From Nipponacmea schrenckii (lineage: Eukaryota > Mollusca > Gastropoda > Lottiidae), in NCBI GenBank assembly GCA_030562195.1, contig CM060200.1:25707023-25771022 (forward strand): DNA of 64,000 nt. Reading direction: 5' to 3'. The notes beneath the pieces were generated by a model. That model was not told the origin of the DNA. It saw only the letters and a list, made by a program, of their open reading frames with translations, and searched no databases. Both the position numbers and the translations under genes were made by a program. Shown piece after piece: positions 21,573 to 32,379 of this stretch; positions within the stretch are counted from its first letter, which is position 1; every line of letters starts with the position of its first letter.

Positions 21573-22066
21573 AGGGGCCCAGGCTTTATTTGTTTCGGAC
21601 AATCATCCGACAGCCTCAAACACATGAAATCTTTTGGTTAGCTAATCAGAAATAGTCTATAACAGAGCTTACCTTTGAAATTTGAGCCTTCAAATCCATG
21701 TGCATCCATAATTTACCCGTGTTTGAAAAATCATAATGACTTAAGAAATTACGAACGTCCCGCCATATCGGAAAACGATTCGTCTTGATAATCAAAGAGT
21801 TATCCTTCCCGTCGTGCAATAGCGGTCATCTATATAAACAGACTACAACGCATTTTTCAATTGTAGACTTTGTCAACAGGACACACAATTTTCAGACTGA
21901 CTGGAGACAAGCCGCGTACAGAACGGAAAAAAATGAAAAGTGAAATTTTTTGTTTGAGGCATATTTCAAGGTATTTTGCGATTTTCTCAGAGCTTGAATA
22001 TTTCTGAGGTCTGTTTAAATGTAACAAAGGCCCAAAACGACCCATAAAAACCAAGTCTGGGCCCCT
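21573..22066. mobile_element. TTAA-flanked MITE (494 bp)
   Basis: TTAA at 21569-21572 and 22067-22070 flank termini AGGGGCCCAGGCTTTATTTG and, inverted, AGGGGCCCAGACTTGGTTTT. A TTAA target duplication is the hallmark of piggyBac-type transposases, so this is probably a piggyBac-mobilised MITE; no transposase is encoded. The interior contains only short frames. Confidence 0.7.
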
Positions 22067-22070
22067 TTAA

Positions 22071-22214
22071 AAAAATGATTTTAACTAAAATTACTTAAAA
22101 TGAAATTGTAAGTTAAAAGAACCCTTTGTGAAACATGAAATTCACAAACTTAATATCTGATCTTAGCTAACATCATCCTTAGTTAATTTTTTGTGAAACA
22201 GGGCCCTGGGTATC
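22071..22214. repeat. Degenerate MITE-like sequence ending in TTGTGAAACAGGGCCC
   Basis: The right edge (GTGAAACAGGGCCCTGGG) and an internal CCTTTGTGAAACATGAAA are typical of abundant invertebrate MITEs with GGGCCCTGTTTCAC ends. Only one clear terminus is present. Confidence 0.35.
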
Positions 22215-22665
22215 TATTTAGTTTGGGTAAATTTTGGTTCCTATTGTTACCTTTATAATTTTGTGGAATCCTCACTTCATCAACTACATTTTGTGGTGCG
22301 TCATTCTCATCACTTTTATCTTCTGGTGGAATGGGTTGATTTACATAATCTTCCAGTCCACAATATCATCATGATGTTACCTTGGTAAATTGTTGCCAGG
22401 AAAATATACAAGATAAGCTGGACTTCCCTTATCATATCCAACAAAATTTTTATTTTGGACATATGCATAACAAAAAGTAAAAAAAATCTGCATGTTGCTA
22501 ACACCCGGCCTTTTCCTGAAAAAAGCCTCATAGGCATTTATGACAACTATTTCGGATTTAGTCATTATTGTGCAAGTCCACCTTCTTTTGATAATGTACT
22601 CTGTAACAAAAAACATCTGGCCAGATCTCCATGCCCTTTCTCACCTCATCAGATTGGAGACTTTT
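22215..22665 (-). pseudogene. Ty1/Copia integrase C-terminal part
   Basis: Minus-strand frames 22616-22316 read TEYIIKRRW, then NAYEAFFRKRPGVSNMQIFF, AYVQNKNFVGYDKGSPAYLV. The EAF-KP-VS-L-VF and VGYD-S--YLV patterns are conserved near the end of Copia integrases. 22315-22215 continues with PIPPEDKSDENDAPQNVVDE, the acidic spacer before the RT. Sequence right of 22620 (WPDVFCYRVHY) fits the preceding integrase block. It is split from the core by the Helitron-like element at 22666-23395. Confidence 0.75.
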
Positions 22666-22717
22666 CATTTTTTATACTCCCTCACATGAAATGTAGGGCG
22701 TTTATTGTGATCAACTT

Positions 22718-22778
<61 letters not shown>

Positions 22779-23395
22779 GTCTGTCTGTCTGTCTGTCTGT
22801 GTCTGTCTGTCTGTCTGTGCACATTTGCTTGTGCTCACTCTACAGACTACAGTTTTTATTGGATTTTTAATAATCATGGCATCACAAAGAGGAACTGCAT
22901 TGATTTTGGTGATGATCGGATAATTTTTAGCGGAGATACAGCGCGATTTCGGAAATATGCGAGTAACTTTGCTTATGCTCACTCTACATACTACAGTTTT
23001 GATTGGATTTTAATAATTTGTGGTATGTGAGTTCATGGCATCACAAAGAGGATCTGTTTTGATTTTGGTGATTATCGGATAATTTTTGGCAAAGATTCAG
23101 TGTCCGACTTAGCACGATTTCGGAAAAATGCCAGTAACTTTGCTTTTGCTCACTCTATTCACTACAGTTTTGAATGGATTTTAATAATTTTTTGTATGTG
23201 AGTTCATGGCATCACAAAGAGGAACTTTATTGATTTTGGTGATGATCGCGTAATTTTTAGCAGAAATACAGTGTCCGACTTAGCGGAATTTCGCATAAAT
23301 GAGAATAGCTGTCTTGTGCTCACTCTACAAACTACAGTTTTGATTGCATTTTAATGAGTACTCTAGTAAGGTGACAATTTTGATTCATATTTAGT
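22666..23395 (+). mobile_element. Helitron-like element with (CTGT)n and tandem core
   Basis: It begins CATTTTTTATACTCCCTCACATGAAATG with facing AGGGCGTTTATTGTGATCAA, then a CTGT repeat (22721-22817), then about four ~155-bp units with GCTCACTCTACAGACTACAG, TTTGATTGGATTTTAATAAT, CATGGCATCACAAAGAGGA and TTGATTTTGGTGATGATCGG. This is the subfamily also found in the insertion at 812-2027. A clear 3' hairpin is missing, so the right end is approximate. Confidence 0.65.
22721..22817. repeat. (CTGT)n microsatellite
   Basis: About 24 tetranucleotide units with occasional GTGT interruptions, part of the Helitron-like element. Confidence 0.97.
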
Positions 23396-24111
23396 CTGAT
23401 TTCATGGTACACCTATGAATTTTTGCCCATTATCTGAAAAAACGGAACATGAATTTTTGCCCATTATCGGATAAGCCCGAGGAGGGCGTATCTGCACGCT
23501 TTGCGTGCCTATGTTTATATGATTTTTAACTAATAAAAGAGCTTCAAATTCACCACCATTGTCACTTCTCAAACGTTTAATTGTTCCGTAAATATCTACA
23601 CGTAGTATCCTTAGTAGTATCATTTTTATGCTTATGAAAGAAGATCATAATTAATCCAGAAAGGTCATCAACAAAACTCAAAACATCTTATATCATCCTT
23701 AGCTATTGGACCTGCTAGATCACAATGAACTAAATCAAGTATTGCGATATTGAGACATCTTACATGCAATACAAATATTGCAATTTAATTGTCTATTACC
23801 AACAATTTTCATTCCATCGACAACATTTTCTAACTTAAGAACAGCTTTTAAATTACAATGACTTTCACAGAGCGTGTGTAATTTACTGAATCGGGAGAAA
23901 CGTTACACAATTATCAAGATTTAAAATATCACAATAAAGTTAACCATATTCTTATGTCAAATTTATACCATTGTTAGTAACAATTTGTGCAAAATCTGGT
24001 TGAAATGTTACCCTCTCTCAATTGCTACTTGAACTGAAAATATATTATGTGGGTATGATGGGATATAAAGATTATATAATTAAAGTTACATCACAATTGT
24101 GACCCTTATTG
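23396..24111 (-). pseudogene. Ty1/Copia GAG-pre-integrase and integrase core (decayed)
   Basis: IKRLRSDNGGEFEAL (23590-23540) is the Copia integrase block with the second catalytic Asp. Further right, ILDLVHCDLAGPIAKDD (near 23740-23690) carries the first catalytic Asp, and KLENVVDGMKIVGNRQLNC (near 23850) with ICIACKMSQ gives the CxxC part of the zinc-binding pre-integrase. Stops and frameshifts separate these pieces. Upstream the element is cut by BEL-A, whose left target duplication is at 24112-24116. It lines up with the Copia pieces at 22215-22665 and 17855-18371 in IN-to-RT order. Confidence 0.8.
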
Positions 24112-24116
24112 TCTAT

Positions 24117-24361
24117 TGTTTGGGACGAAGTTCGATAGAGACGATGTGTTATAAATGTAAACAGTTTATTACGATTGTACACGATTAAAATTACATGATG
24201 ATGAAACGATGGATGATACGATGTGCACAGTGGAAGCCTCAAATCGGAAGTGGCAAGGTCAAGAAATGACATTCGGCAACCGGAGTAAAATCGTGCACCT
24301 TTATATTCGGGACAGTTCGTCGGTGTCAATTACTCCAGTTTCCGAACGCTAGTTCTAAACA
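24117..24361 (-). repeat. BEL-A 3' LTR (left)
   Basis: 245 bp, TG...CA ends, about as similar to the other three LTRs of this family (34617, 44617, 49998) as they are to each other. Next to it at 24362 is ATACCCCATG, a shortened version of the purine tract that in BEL-B reads (minus strand) AAGGAGGGGGGTA. Confidence 0.92.
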
Positions 24362-24721
24362 TACCCCATGACCCACATCAAAGAAACAATAAAATACAAA
24401 AATATCACAATAAAATTCACACAAAATTGTCTATATTTCTGCTTCAGTCCTATTAATGTTCACTGTTATATACACGGAGTTCTATTTCACAATTAAATGT
24501 ATCACAATATCGAATACTTTTTGGTAATTTCATTTTTTCACATTTTTTTTTCTTTATCACAATTAATTATATCACAATAACGAACACTTTTTTTTTGTAA
24601 TTTCACTTTTTCACTTCCCAAAATATATAAACACATTAAAATCATATAGATGATTTTGCTTCCTGTAGGAATACACACACGACGTTTCGAAATGATCCAC
24701 AACAACGCACACTATGGATCT

Positions 24722-24940
24722 TGTCGAATCACCAGAGGCCGACTGGCATTCGTATCAGGATGGAATCAAACAGTTATTTGACTAATAAGCTTTATATAAG
24801 AAACATGTTACATAACCAGCAACTAGCAAGGATGACTATCAACTAACTATCTATCATATTATATATCATGTACACTATAGTTTGTATCAGCATTATATTA
24901 TTTTATAGTCTATATCTAATTAGTGTTCATATTCTCAACA
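24722..24940 (-). repeat. Gypsy 3' LTR
   Basis: 219 bp, TG...CA. It differs from the 228-bp partner mainly by ATAT expansion near 29450 and a few substitutions such as CAAACAGTT versus CAAATAGTT. Confidence 0.93.
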
Positions 24941-24957
24941 TCTCCCCCCTTTTTATT
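24941..24957 (-). other. Gypsy polypurine tract
   Basis: The minus strand reads AAATAAAAAGGGGGGAGA directly before the 3' LTR, a classic plus-strand primer site. Confidence 0.88.
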
Positions 24958-25105
24958 TAAAATGACTATTTTAAAACTTGTTAACACCAATAAAATCTGA
25001 AATGTCTATACCAATAAAATTCCTTTCAATTAACACAATTATACTGTTATTTACTTTATAAATTTTGACACACAACATAAAACATAAATTTCGATGTACT
25101 GCTAT

Positions 25106-26245
25106 TTAATCACGATATCGCGCAGGTTTAATAATTGTACGACCTGAGCGACGCAAGACAGGTTTTGGAATATCAGGAGGTGGATCTGGTGGATTCACAT
25201 CCCGATGATTATTACCATGAATATTTATATCTATTGGATCTAAATCATCATTGAACGCATTAGCAGCAAATCGAACTTTATTAGCAGGAAGCAAATGTCT
25301 ACGGTTTCTTCTAAACAATCCGTATTTTGTCCTAATCATATATGAACGTGGTTGAGCACATTTGCTTAAAACGACACCTGGAGTTCCACGTTTTTCCCAA
25401 TCTAGTTTCACAATAATATTGTCACCCGGATAAAGTTCACCCAAATCACGCGAGGAATTGTGACTATCAAAATTGTCCTTTCTTTGTGATCTCTATCTCT
25501 TCCCCTCACCATTTTAAGATTCGGCCATCTTGGCTTTAAATTTCTGGATAAAGTTTGTAAAGTTGTACGTAGTTGTCTTCCCATTAATAATTGAGCAGGA
25601 CTAACACCTGTAGTTTGCAAGGGTGTTGATCTGTATACCAATAAAGCTAATATTGGATCATCTTGGCTTAGAATCTTCTTGGCAGTCTGGACCGCTCTTT
25701 CCGCCGCACCATTAGCTGAGGCGAAGTAAGGACTGGTTGTGACATGGTTTATACCATAATCACTACAAAATCGTCTAAACTCAGCAGAAACAAATTGTGG
25801 ACCGTTATCAGTAGTCAACAATTCAGGTATTCCAAATCTAGCAAAACATTCTTTAAACTTATGAATGGCATTTCTACTGGTTGTTGAACTCAAATAAATT
25901 ATTTCAAATATATCTGGAAAAATAGTCAACTATCACCATATATTGTTTATTTTTAAATGTCAATAAATCTGCACCCAAATTTTGCCAAGGACGTTCAGGC
26001 AGAGTTGTTGGCAACAATGGCTCTTTACGCTGACTTGATCTACTGTTTTGACAGAATTCACAAGACTGTACTTTTTGTTCCATTTCTTTCAAAATTCCTG
26101 CCCACCAAATACTCATGTTGATTCTCTCTCTGCACTTGGTAATTCCTAAATGACCATCATGAATTCTATCAACCATTTCTTGACACATTGACTTGGGTAT
26201 AACTATTCTACTACAGTAAATTAATAATCCATCGATTTCACACAA
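25106..26245 (-). pseudogene. Gypsy integrase, frameshifted
   Basis: The zinc domain is in 26245-25904 (HDGHLGITKCRERI...CEFCQ: the His-His-Cys-Cys finger), followed by LGADLLTFKNKQYMVIVDYF with the first catalytic Asp. After a frameshift near 25915 the core resumes with LLTTDNGPQFVSAEF (second Asp) and FASANGAAERAVQTAKKIL (catalytic Glu in AER). The C-terminal part (25444-25106; GDNIIVKLDWEKRGTPGVVL, then RRSGRTIIKPARY) follows a second frameshift near 25430. It would insert the cDNA at a new site. Confidence 0.92.
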
Positions 26246-26348
26246 TCTTTCACGAACAGAAAAATAATTAAGAATTGTCGGATTAACTTCACGTTTAAAA
26301 TCTGGCCAACCATTTCTAACGTTTCGTAATACATTTTGCAGCGTTTCG

Positions 26349-27972
26349 TCATTTAGTTGCTTGACGTATATTGTTCAATTGTTTATCAGACACTGGCCAT
26401 GAACTAACTATTGGACTAATATAAGCTCGAACGTCATGTTCTAACTCATTAAAACTACTGTCTGACTGGGGATTTCTTGACAATGTATCGCTTACTATCA
26501 TTGTTTTTCCTGGAGAATATTCAGCTATTGGATTGTAACGCATCAAGCGCATCAGCATTCTCTGACATCGAACTAGAACTTGATCAATGTCTTTCCTGTT
26601 TATTAACGGAATGAGGGGTTTATGATCAGTTACTAATCTATAGGAATTTAGACCCCATAAATATTTATCAAATTTTTCACTGGCCCACACTAATGACAAA
26701 CACTCTTTCTCAATTTGGGCATACCGAGTTTCAGCATCAGTTAATGTTCTAGAGCAGAATGCAACAGGTTTCCAAATGTCATTATGTTGTTGCATAATCA
26801 CACCACCTATACCATATTGACTGGCATCAGCACTGACCATTGTCGGTTTCTTGATATCAAATACTGCTAGGACAGGACTAGATCTTATTAGTTTCTTGAT
26901 CCTTGAAAACGTTTCATCTTGAGCTTTATCCCATGTCCAAGATACATCTTTTCTCAGCAAATCATTCAAAGGTTTCATAGTATTTGACAAATTTGGTATA
27001 TAACATCCTAAATAGTTTATCATACCAATTATTCTGCGCAATTCCGCTACATTATTAGGATTCTGGAGGTTATTAATCGCAGAAACTTTGTCTGGATGTG
27101 GAATTATACCTTTAGGTGTAATTTTATGTCCAAGAAAGTTTATCTCTGTTTGTCGAAATACACATTTATCTCTATTTAGCCTTAATCCACTTTCTTTAAT
27201 TCTCTGTAAAGCAGCATCTAAATTGTTATCATGTTCCTCCATTGTTATACCAACAATAAATATATCATCCATATAAACGGCAACACCATTTGAATTATCT
27301 AAAAGATTGTTCATAATTCTCATGAAGATTTCCGGAGCACTTGAAATACCAAATGGAAGTCTTCGAAATCGATAGCGTCCATTAGGTGTTATAAATGTTG
27401 TTAACTTGCGACTTTCATCATCCAAAGGGACTTGATGAAATCCACCGGAAGCAGTCTAATCTTGATATATAACGAGCACCACTAAGTTTATGTAAAATAT
27501 CTTCAAACGTAGGTAAAACATATCTCTCCCGTTTGACGGCTTTATTTAATTGTCTTAGATCTACACATAGTCTCACTTGACCCGACGGTTTTAACACAGG
27601 TGTTATTGGCGCACACCAATCTGAAGGTTCTGTTACCGGTTCAATAATACCATTGTCCACTAATCTTGTGATTTCAGCTTTAGTTTTCTCCTGTAATGGT
27701 ATAGCAATTCGTCTTGCTGTATAAACTGCATAAGGCACAGCATCATCTTTTAAAGTTATATGAACTGGCTCACATTTAAGTAATCCAACAGGTCCAAAAA
27801 TATCATCATTAAGAGTTTCAATTCTCTTGATTAATCCCATGTGTACAGCTACAGCTCGACCTAACAAATTATAGGATCCTTTAATAACATACACTGGGAA
27901 ATGAAATCGTTCATTTTTATAGACTGTCTCTACTATAAAATATCCTAAGCAAAATATTCCCTCACCACCCAC
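26349..27972 (-). pseudogene. Gypsy reverse transcriptase and RNase H, one frameshift
   Basis: RT starts in 27972-27418 (EPVTEPSDWCAPITPVLKPS, VRLCVDLRQLNKAVKRERY with the first block Asp). A frameshift near 27425 separates it from FRRLPFGISSAPEIFM and AVYMDDIFIVG (catalytic MDD in the YxDD position). RNase H follows: TMVSADASQYGIGGVIMQ (Asp), AFCSRTLTDAETRYAQIEKE (Glu), LVTDHKPLIPL (Asp). Both domains appear catalytically conserved apart from the frameshift. Confidence 0.93.
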
Positions 27973-28441
27973 CAGGACTGCTTAAAACTATGTCACTTTG
28001 TTTCAATTTAGGTTTTGGATTCCACTGATTGAACAACTTTTCACTTATTACGGAAGTATCAGCACCTGAATCAATTTTAAAGTTAATATTTCTCCCTAAT
28101 ATTGGTAATTCTATGCACCATGCAGGAACACTACCATCCTCACACTTATTTACATTATTTAAAGTTCCAAGAAATATATTTTCCCCTACATCAATCTTTT
28201 GTACAAATTGGCTCTCCATAAAGTTTTTATCTTCTAACACAATGTTACTGTTTTTCACAATGTTATTGTTATGATAACTACTGTCACCTGCAAAATTGTT
28301 ATAATTAATTACATCTGTGTCTATTGTGTTCAAGTTTACTTCTCTAATGAACTTTGATCTACATCTTACAGCAAAGTGTCCTACTTTTATTACACTTTCT
28401 ACATATTGCACCCAAGGCTGGGCAGTTCCCACTGGAGCCAT
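27962..28441 (-). pseudogene. Gypsy retroviral-type aspartic protease
   Basis: The frame contains INFKIDSGADTSVISEKLF with the D-S-G active site near residue 135, followed by LKQSDIVLSSPGG. It joins the RT frame with a small overlap or shift at 27972. The upstream part is an Asn-rich linker after the gag zinc knuckle. It would cleave the polyprotein. Confidence 0.88.
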
Positions 28442-29208
28442 GATGTCTAATACATGCTGAACATTGTTTATGATTAAACATTCTTTGACCTTGATATCGC
28501 CCTTGATTATTACTCACTGGTTGATGATATGAGTTGGGTACCCCCTTGTTCAACACATGTCTGGCTTTATTTGATCTTGACTGTGAACCTTGTCTCCATG
28601 GGTTATTTGGCTTGCATGGTGGTCTAATGTAACGCTTTATGGAATCTATAGCCTGATCTTCAATATCCTCTGTATTTATTGATGTCTTGTTTTGAGTTTT
28701 AACTAGTTCAGTGTTTATAGCAATTTCTATTGCTCTAGCTAATGTTAAATCATTTGGTTCCATTTGTAATTTAAGGGACACTGTTTTATCCTTCATTCCG
28801 ACTACAAGTCTATCCAAAATTCTTCTATCAATAGAATCTTCAAAATCACAATGTTCACTAGCTTAATACAATCTTCTAATATATGATTCCACTGCTCATC
28901 CTCATTTTGAGTCATAGAGTTAAATACTCCTCTTTCAAATATAATGTTTCTACTTGGGATAAAATAATCATCATATTTCCAATCACTGTATCGTAATTGT
29001 CTTTATCAGCCTCATCGTCAAATGTAAAAGTTTTAAATATCTTCTCAACAGTTTCGCCCATACAAAATATAAGAGCACTAACTTGAATATCTCCATCTTC
29101 TTTATGTAGGTTACTTCCAATTCTAAATCGACTAAAAGTTTGTTTCCACACTGGCCATTCAGTAGGCTTATCAAAATGGAATTTCTCTGGTTGCTTCAGC
29201 TTTGCCAT
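28359..29208 (-). pseudogene. Gypsy gag, frameshifted
   Basis: The start MAKLKQPEKFHFDKPTEWPV at 29208 opens a capsid-like domain (WKQTFSRFRIGS, DEADKDNYDTVI); the frame breaks near 28912 and continues 28817-28359 with DRLVVGMKDKTVSLKLQME, DLTLARAIEIA and a zinc-knuckle region, CSACIRHHGSSGNCPA then CRKCNKSRTLCC. The start codon lies about 170 bp inside the primer site, a normal leader length. Confidence 0.88.
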
Positions 29209-29362
29209 CCTTTATCTTTTATGAGCAATATGAACCAATTGAATGTTCAATCCACAATATAAAATCCTTTTTGTGAACGACTTAAATGGTCCAGATTATG
29301 ATCCAATTTAATGGTCAACTTTTAAACATCAGTGTCTTCTCTTCCTTTTAATCTTGAAAGTT

Positions 29363-29376
29363 CACTTCTGACACCA
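29363..29376 (-). other. Gypsy primer-binding site, probable tRNA-Leu
   Basis: Immediately inside the 5' LTR the minus strand reads TGGTGTCAGAAGTG. Its complement CACTTCTGACACCA resembles the 3' end of a tRNA-Leu with CCA. The tRNA identity is from general knowledge of tRNA-Leu ends and is untested here. Confidence 0.7.
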
Positions 29377-29604
29377 TGTCGAATCACCAGAGGCCGACTG
29401 GCATTCGTATCAGGATGGAATCAAATAGTTGTTTTACTAATAAGATATATATATATTATATAAGAAACATGTTACATAACCAGCAACTAGCAAGGATGAC
29501 TATCAACTAACTATCTATCATATTATATATCATGCACACTATAGTTTGTATCAGCATTATATTATTTTATAGTCTATATCTAATTAGTGTTCATATTCTC
29601 AACA
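29377..29604 (-). repeat. Gypsy 5' LTR
   Basis: 228 bp; see its partner at 24722-24940. It is followed by GATCT, the target duplication, and then uninterrupted BEL-A sequence. Confidence 0.93.
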
Positions 29605-30291
29605 GATCTAACAATTTCATAACACATTCGAATTTACACAGTGTCCAAAGGACATAAATGGCATATTGACCGTTTATAGATTTTATCTCCGATTTTAATT
29701 TCTACGACTCTGACATGATTATCATCCCCATGAAACACTTTAACTATTCTACCCAGGGCCACCTTCCCCGGGGGTTCTGAGAGTCGACAACAATGGCTAC
29801 ATCACCCAGCGAAATCTCGACGTTCTCGATGCCATTTGCTTTGGGCATTAAGAGTGGACAGAAATTCTTTCATCCAGCGCTGCCAGAAATGTTTTAATAA
29901 ATCCTGTACTCTACGCCATCGTTTTCGGGGGTCAAACTTAAGGTCGTCAACGCACTTGGGGGCAAGCTGGCCACTAACTTGTCCGAATAGGAAATGGTTA
30001 GGGGTTAGACAGGTGAGTCATTCGAATCGTCTCCCTGATAACTAAGTGGGCGTCAATTAATAAGACCTTCAGCCTTGACAAAGGCTGTAGCTAATTCTTC
30101 GTCCGACACGTCCGCGTTACCTATAATAGCTGTAATAGCACGTTTTGCGGACTTAACCATAGCCTCGAAAACGCCACCGAAATGTGGCGAGAGTTGCGGA
30201 TTAAACATCCATTCGATGGAACTATTAGCCAAAGAGTTGCCAATTCTTGTTTGATCTAAGGCACGTATTTAGTCGCCTAATTCGCGCTCAG
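29605..30291 (-). pseudogene. BEL-A integrase C-terminal part and DUF5641-like tail
   Basis: Minus-strand frames give ALDQTRIGNSLANSSIEWMF, PHFGGVFEAMVKSAKRAI (catalytic Glu in the FEAM position), a VKAEGLINRRPLSYQ-type block, and a tail HFWQRWMKEF with GKVALGRIVKVFHGDDNHVR, the pattern of the C-terminal domain of BEL/Pao integrases. Several frameshifts are present. The C-terminus ends near 29640 (HLCPLDTV). To its right the Penelope-like fragment has replaced the first half of the integrase core. Confidence 0.8.
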
Positions 30292-30488
30292 CGAATAATC
30301 TGTACTTAACAGGTGCTATACTCCTCGCCCATCGGGCGAGTTATTTTATTTTTTCTAATTTCAGATCAGAAGAGAAGAAAATCATCCAACAGATCCAGAT
30401 CCCAATTTCTCAATAAGATATTTGTTCCACTCTAGGCCTGTACATTTGGGAGATTCAATCCCTCCCTTCCCCGAAATCTAAATAAAAA
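30292..30488 (+). mobile_element. Penelope-like 3' end fragment inside BEL-A integrase
   Basis: AATAATCTGTACTTAACAGG, then AATTTCAGATCAGAAGAGAA and CCTCCCTTCCCCGAAATCTAA, match the inverted 6476-6640 segment with one ~30-bp replacement (30313-30342, containing CTCGCCCATCGGGCGAG). It ends at the same 3' terminus as the copies at 4614 and 6475, as expected of a 5'-truncated retroposition. Compared with BEL-B about 150 bp of integrase sequence is missing at the site, so insertion was accompanied by deletion. Confidence 0.8.
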
Positions 30489-31724
30489 GCTCGGGTTGCT
30501 AAACATGTTATTAAGCATAGGTAACGTTTCGTCCGGATCTTACCTCTACCCTGTTTGGTCAATAGTCAATATCGATTCTAGCAAAGGCTCTGAGTGGTGC
30601 CCCTAAACGACATGCGGGAAGAGGTGCCATTACTTGGGATGCAGGTTTCCTACGACGTCGACTACATTCGGTGCAAGATGCTTTGGTGGACTTAATAAGG
30701 CTTCGAGCGTGGATGATCCAAAATTTGGATCGTAAGAGCGATAGAACATGCGAGGTGCCCACGCCATGATTACCATCCTCGTGATAGGACGTGACTATAA
30801 GATTTGATACCCTATGATTTGCCAGTAATATAATAGGAAACATGGCGGCACAAGACAAATGCCTAGATTTACCAATACGACCATTAATACGAAGCAAACC
30901 GTCATTATCAAGATAAGGATTGAGGGTAATTAATTTTGAATTACTCCGAATTGGATTACCAAGTTGCACATTTAATTTGGTAGGTACATAACGCCATTGT
31001 GACGGTTCCGAAAGTTCGTGAATCTCACCTACTCGATGGGATACAAAGGGTTTATACGAACGAGATTCCCCTTTGATCCAGTAAAGGACATTCTGGCTGT
31101 CACACCAGAAAGTCACCGATGAAGTAGGAATACTATAAACATCACAAACCGAAGATGCTAAGCGGGCTCCAAGAACCGCTCCGCATAGTTCCAACTTTGG
31201 AATTGACAAAGCCTTTAAAGGTGCAACGCGAGTTTTCGCAACTATTGACTCTACTGAAACCGATTCATCATCGTACCGTACTTGCACCGAAGGTAGCAAC
31301 ATGTAGCGTAACTTTTCTCGGAAGCGTCCACAAAAACATGAAGCAAACAGCGAGGAATTTCTAAATTTGTAAGCAATGGTAATTCGGAAAACCAACTTTG
31401 CCATTGTTCAGCTAAGTCAACAGGAAGGGGCGCGTCCCAGTCAAGTCCACGGACCCAGGTTTTCTGAATGCATATCTTAGCTCGGATAGAAAAGGGTGCA
31501 AAGAGGTTTAGTGGGTCAAAGAGAGTCTCTGTTCTACTTACAACTATTCTTTTTGTAAGTGTAGCACATGAACTATTTGTCACTTCAAATGTGAACGTGT
31601 CTGTCTCTGCACTCCACAATATTCCGAGAGTTTTGACAGATGGTAGATTCGAATCGTCCAGTGAAAGTCTGTTAAATCTGTCCGAAATAGGGATTGCTGC
31701 CAGAACCTCTTGTTTGTTTGACAT
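30489..31724 (-). pseudogene. BEL-A RNase H and integrase zinc domain
   Basis: 31724-31251 covers the RT-RNase H connection (LGILWSAETDTFTFEV, FDPLNLFAPFSIRAK) and HVFVDASEKSYATCCYLR, the first RNase H Asp. After a frameshift, 31404-30559 gives TRVAPLKALSIPKLELCGAV (Glu) and TFWCDSQNVLYWIKGESRSY (Asp), then a deletion at PTKLN/VQLGN, and the integrase zinc domain: HEDGNHGVGTSHVLSLLRSK, FWIIHARSLIK, CTECSRRRRK, and finally ARIDIDY with the first core Asp. The end at about 30489 is cut by the Penelope-like fragment. Confidence 0.87.
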
Positions 31725-32379
31725 CCATTTTCGAAACCAGCTGTAAGCAAAACGTCTGTAAACTGTTGACGTAACTCGATGGCCTCGGAAACGGTGTCAA
31801 CACTGCCGAGCAGATCATCGAAGTACATGGAAGCTAGAACTGACTCAGCGGCCAGGGGATATTCGCTAGCATTACCCTCACAATGTTTACGTAAGACGGC
31901 CTGGGACAGATAAGGAGACGAGATTTTCCGAATACTAGTCGATTATACTCATAGATTTTGATTGGGCTTTGATAATTGTCCCGCCAAAGAAACCTATGAA
32001 ATTTGCGGTCGTCCGGCTTTAAACTAATTTGATGGAACATTTGGGAAATGTCTGCTACCAAACAGACAGGCTTCAAACGGAACCTCAAAATTACATCAAC
32101 AAGCTCTCGTTGTAGTTTTGGACCTTGATTAATACAGTCATTAAGCGATAAACCGTCAGTTCGGGCAGCGGCATCTAACACCATCCGAACCTTCGTGGTT
32201 TTCTTGTCCATGCGCACCACGGCAAAATGTGGAAGGTACCATGATGGGAGTGTAGCAGTTGGAACTTCAGAAATATAACCTTTCTGTAGATGCTTACGGA
32301 TTATGTCCGAATAACTGGCAGCAATTTCCGGGCGTTTGGATAACGAACGTTCTAGACTTAAAAGACTCAAAAGTTGCAT
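31580..32379 (-). pseudogene. BEL-A reverse transcriptase
   Basis: 32379-31834 contains GYISEVPTATLPSWYLPHFA, VRMVLDAAARTDGLSLND and KPVCLVADISQMFHQISL (first catalytic Asp in VADI), then FHRFLWRD and IYEYNRLVFG. A frameshift near 31930 precedes 31828-31580, which begins MYFDDLLGSV, the YxDD catalytic motif, followed by SEAIELRQQFTDVLLTAGF. The two-frame split plus a stop disables it. Confidence 0.9.

Larger units (their letters stand above)
24722..29604 (-). mobile_element. Ty3/Gypsy retrotransposon, complete but frameshifted, inside BEL-A
   Basis: LTRs 24722-24940 (219 bp) and 29377-29604 (228 bp, with a longer internal TATATA stretch) share TGTCGAATCACCAGAGGCCG at one end and ATATTCTCAACA at the other. 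A GATCT target duplication lies at 24717-24721 and 29605-29609, and BEL-B keeps the uninterrupted site with one GATCT at 45215-45219. Internal minus-strand order: gag, protease, RT, RNase H, integrase. A purine tract adjoins the left LTR and a primer site the right one. Only a few frameshifts separate it from a full gag-pol, so it is fairly young. Confidence 0.95.

Noticed and set aside
22455..23030. 191-codon frame with SVCLSVCLSVCL repeats
   Set aside because: Created by the CTGT microsatellite joined to Copia and Helitron-like sequence.
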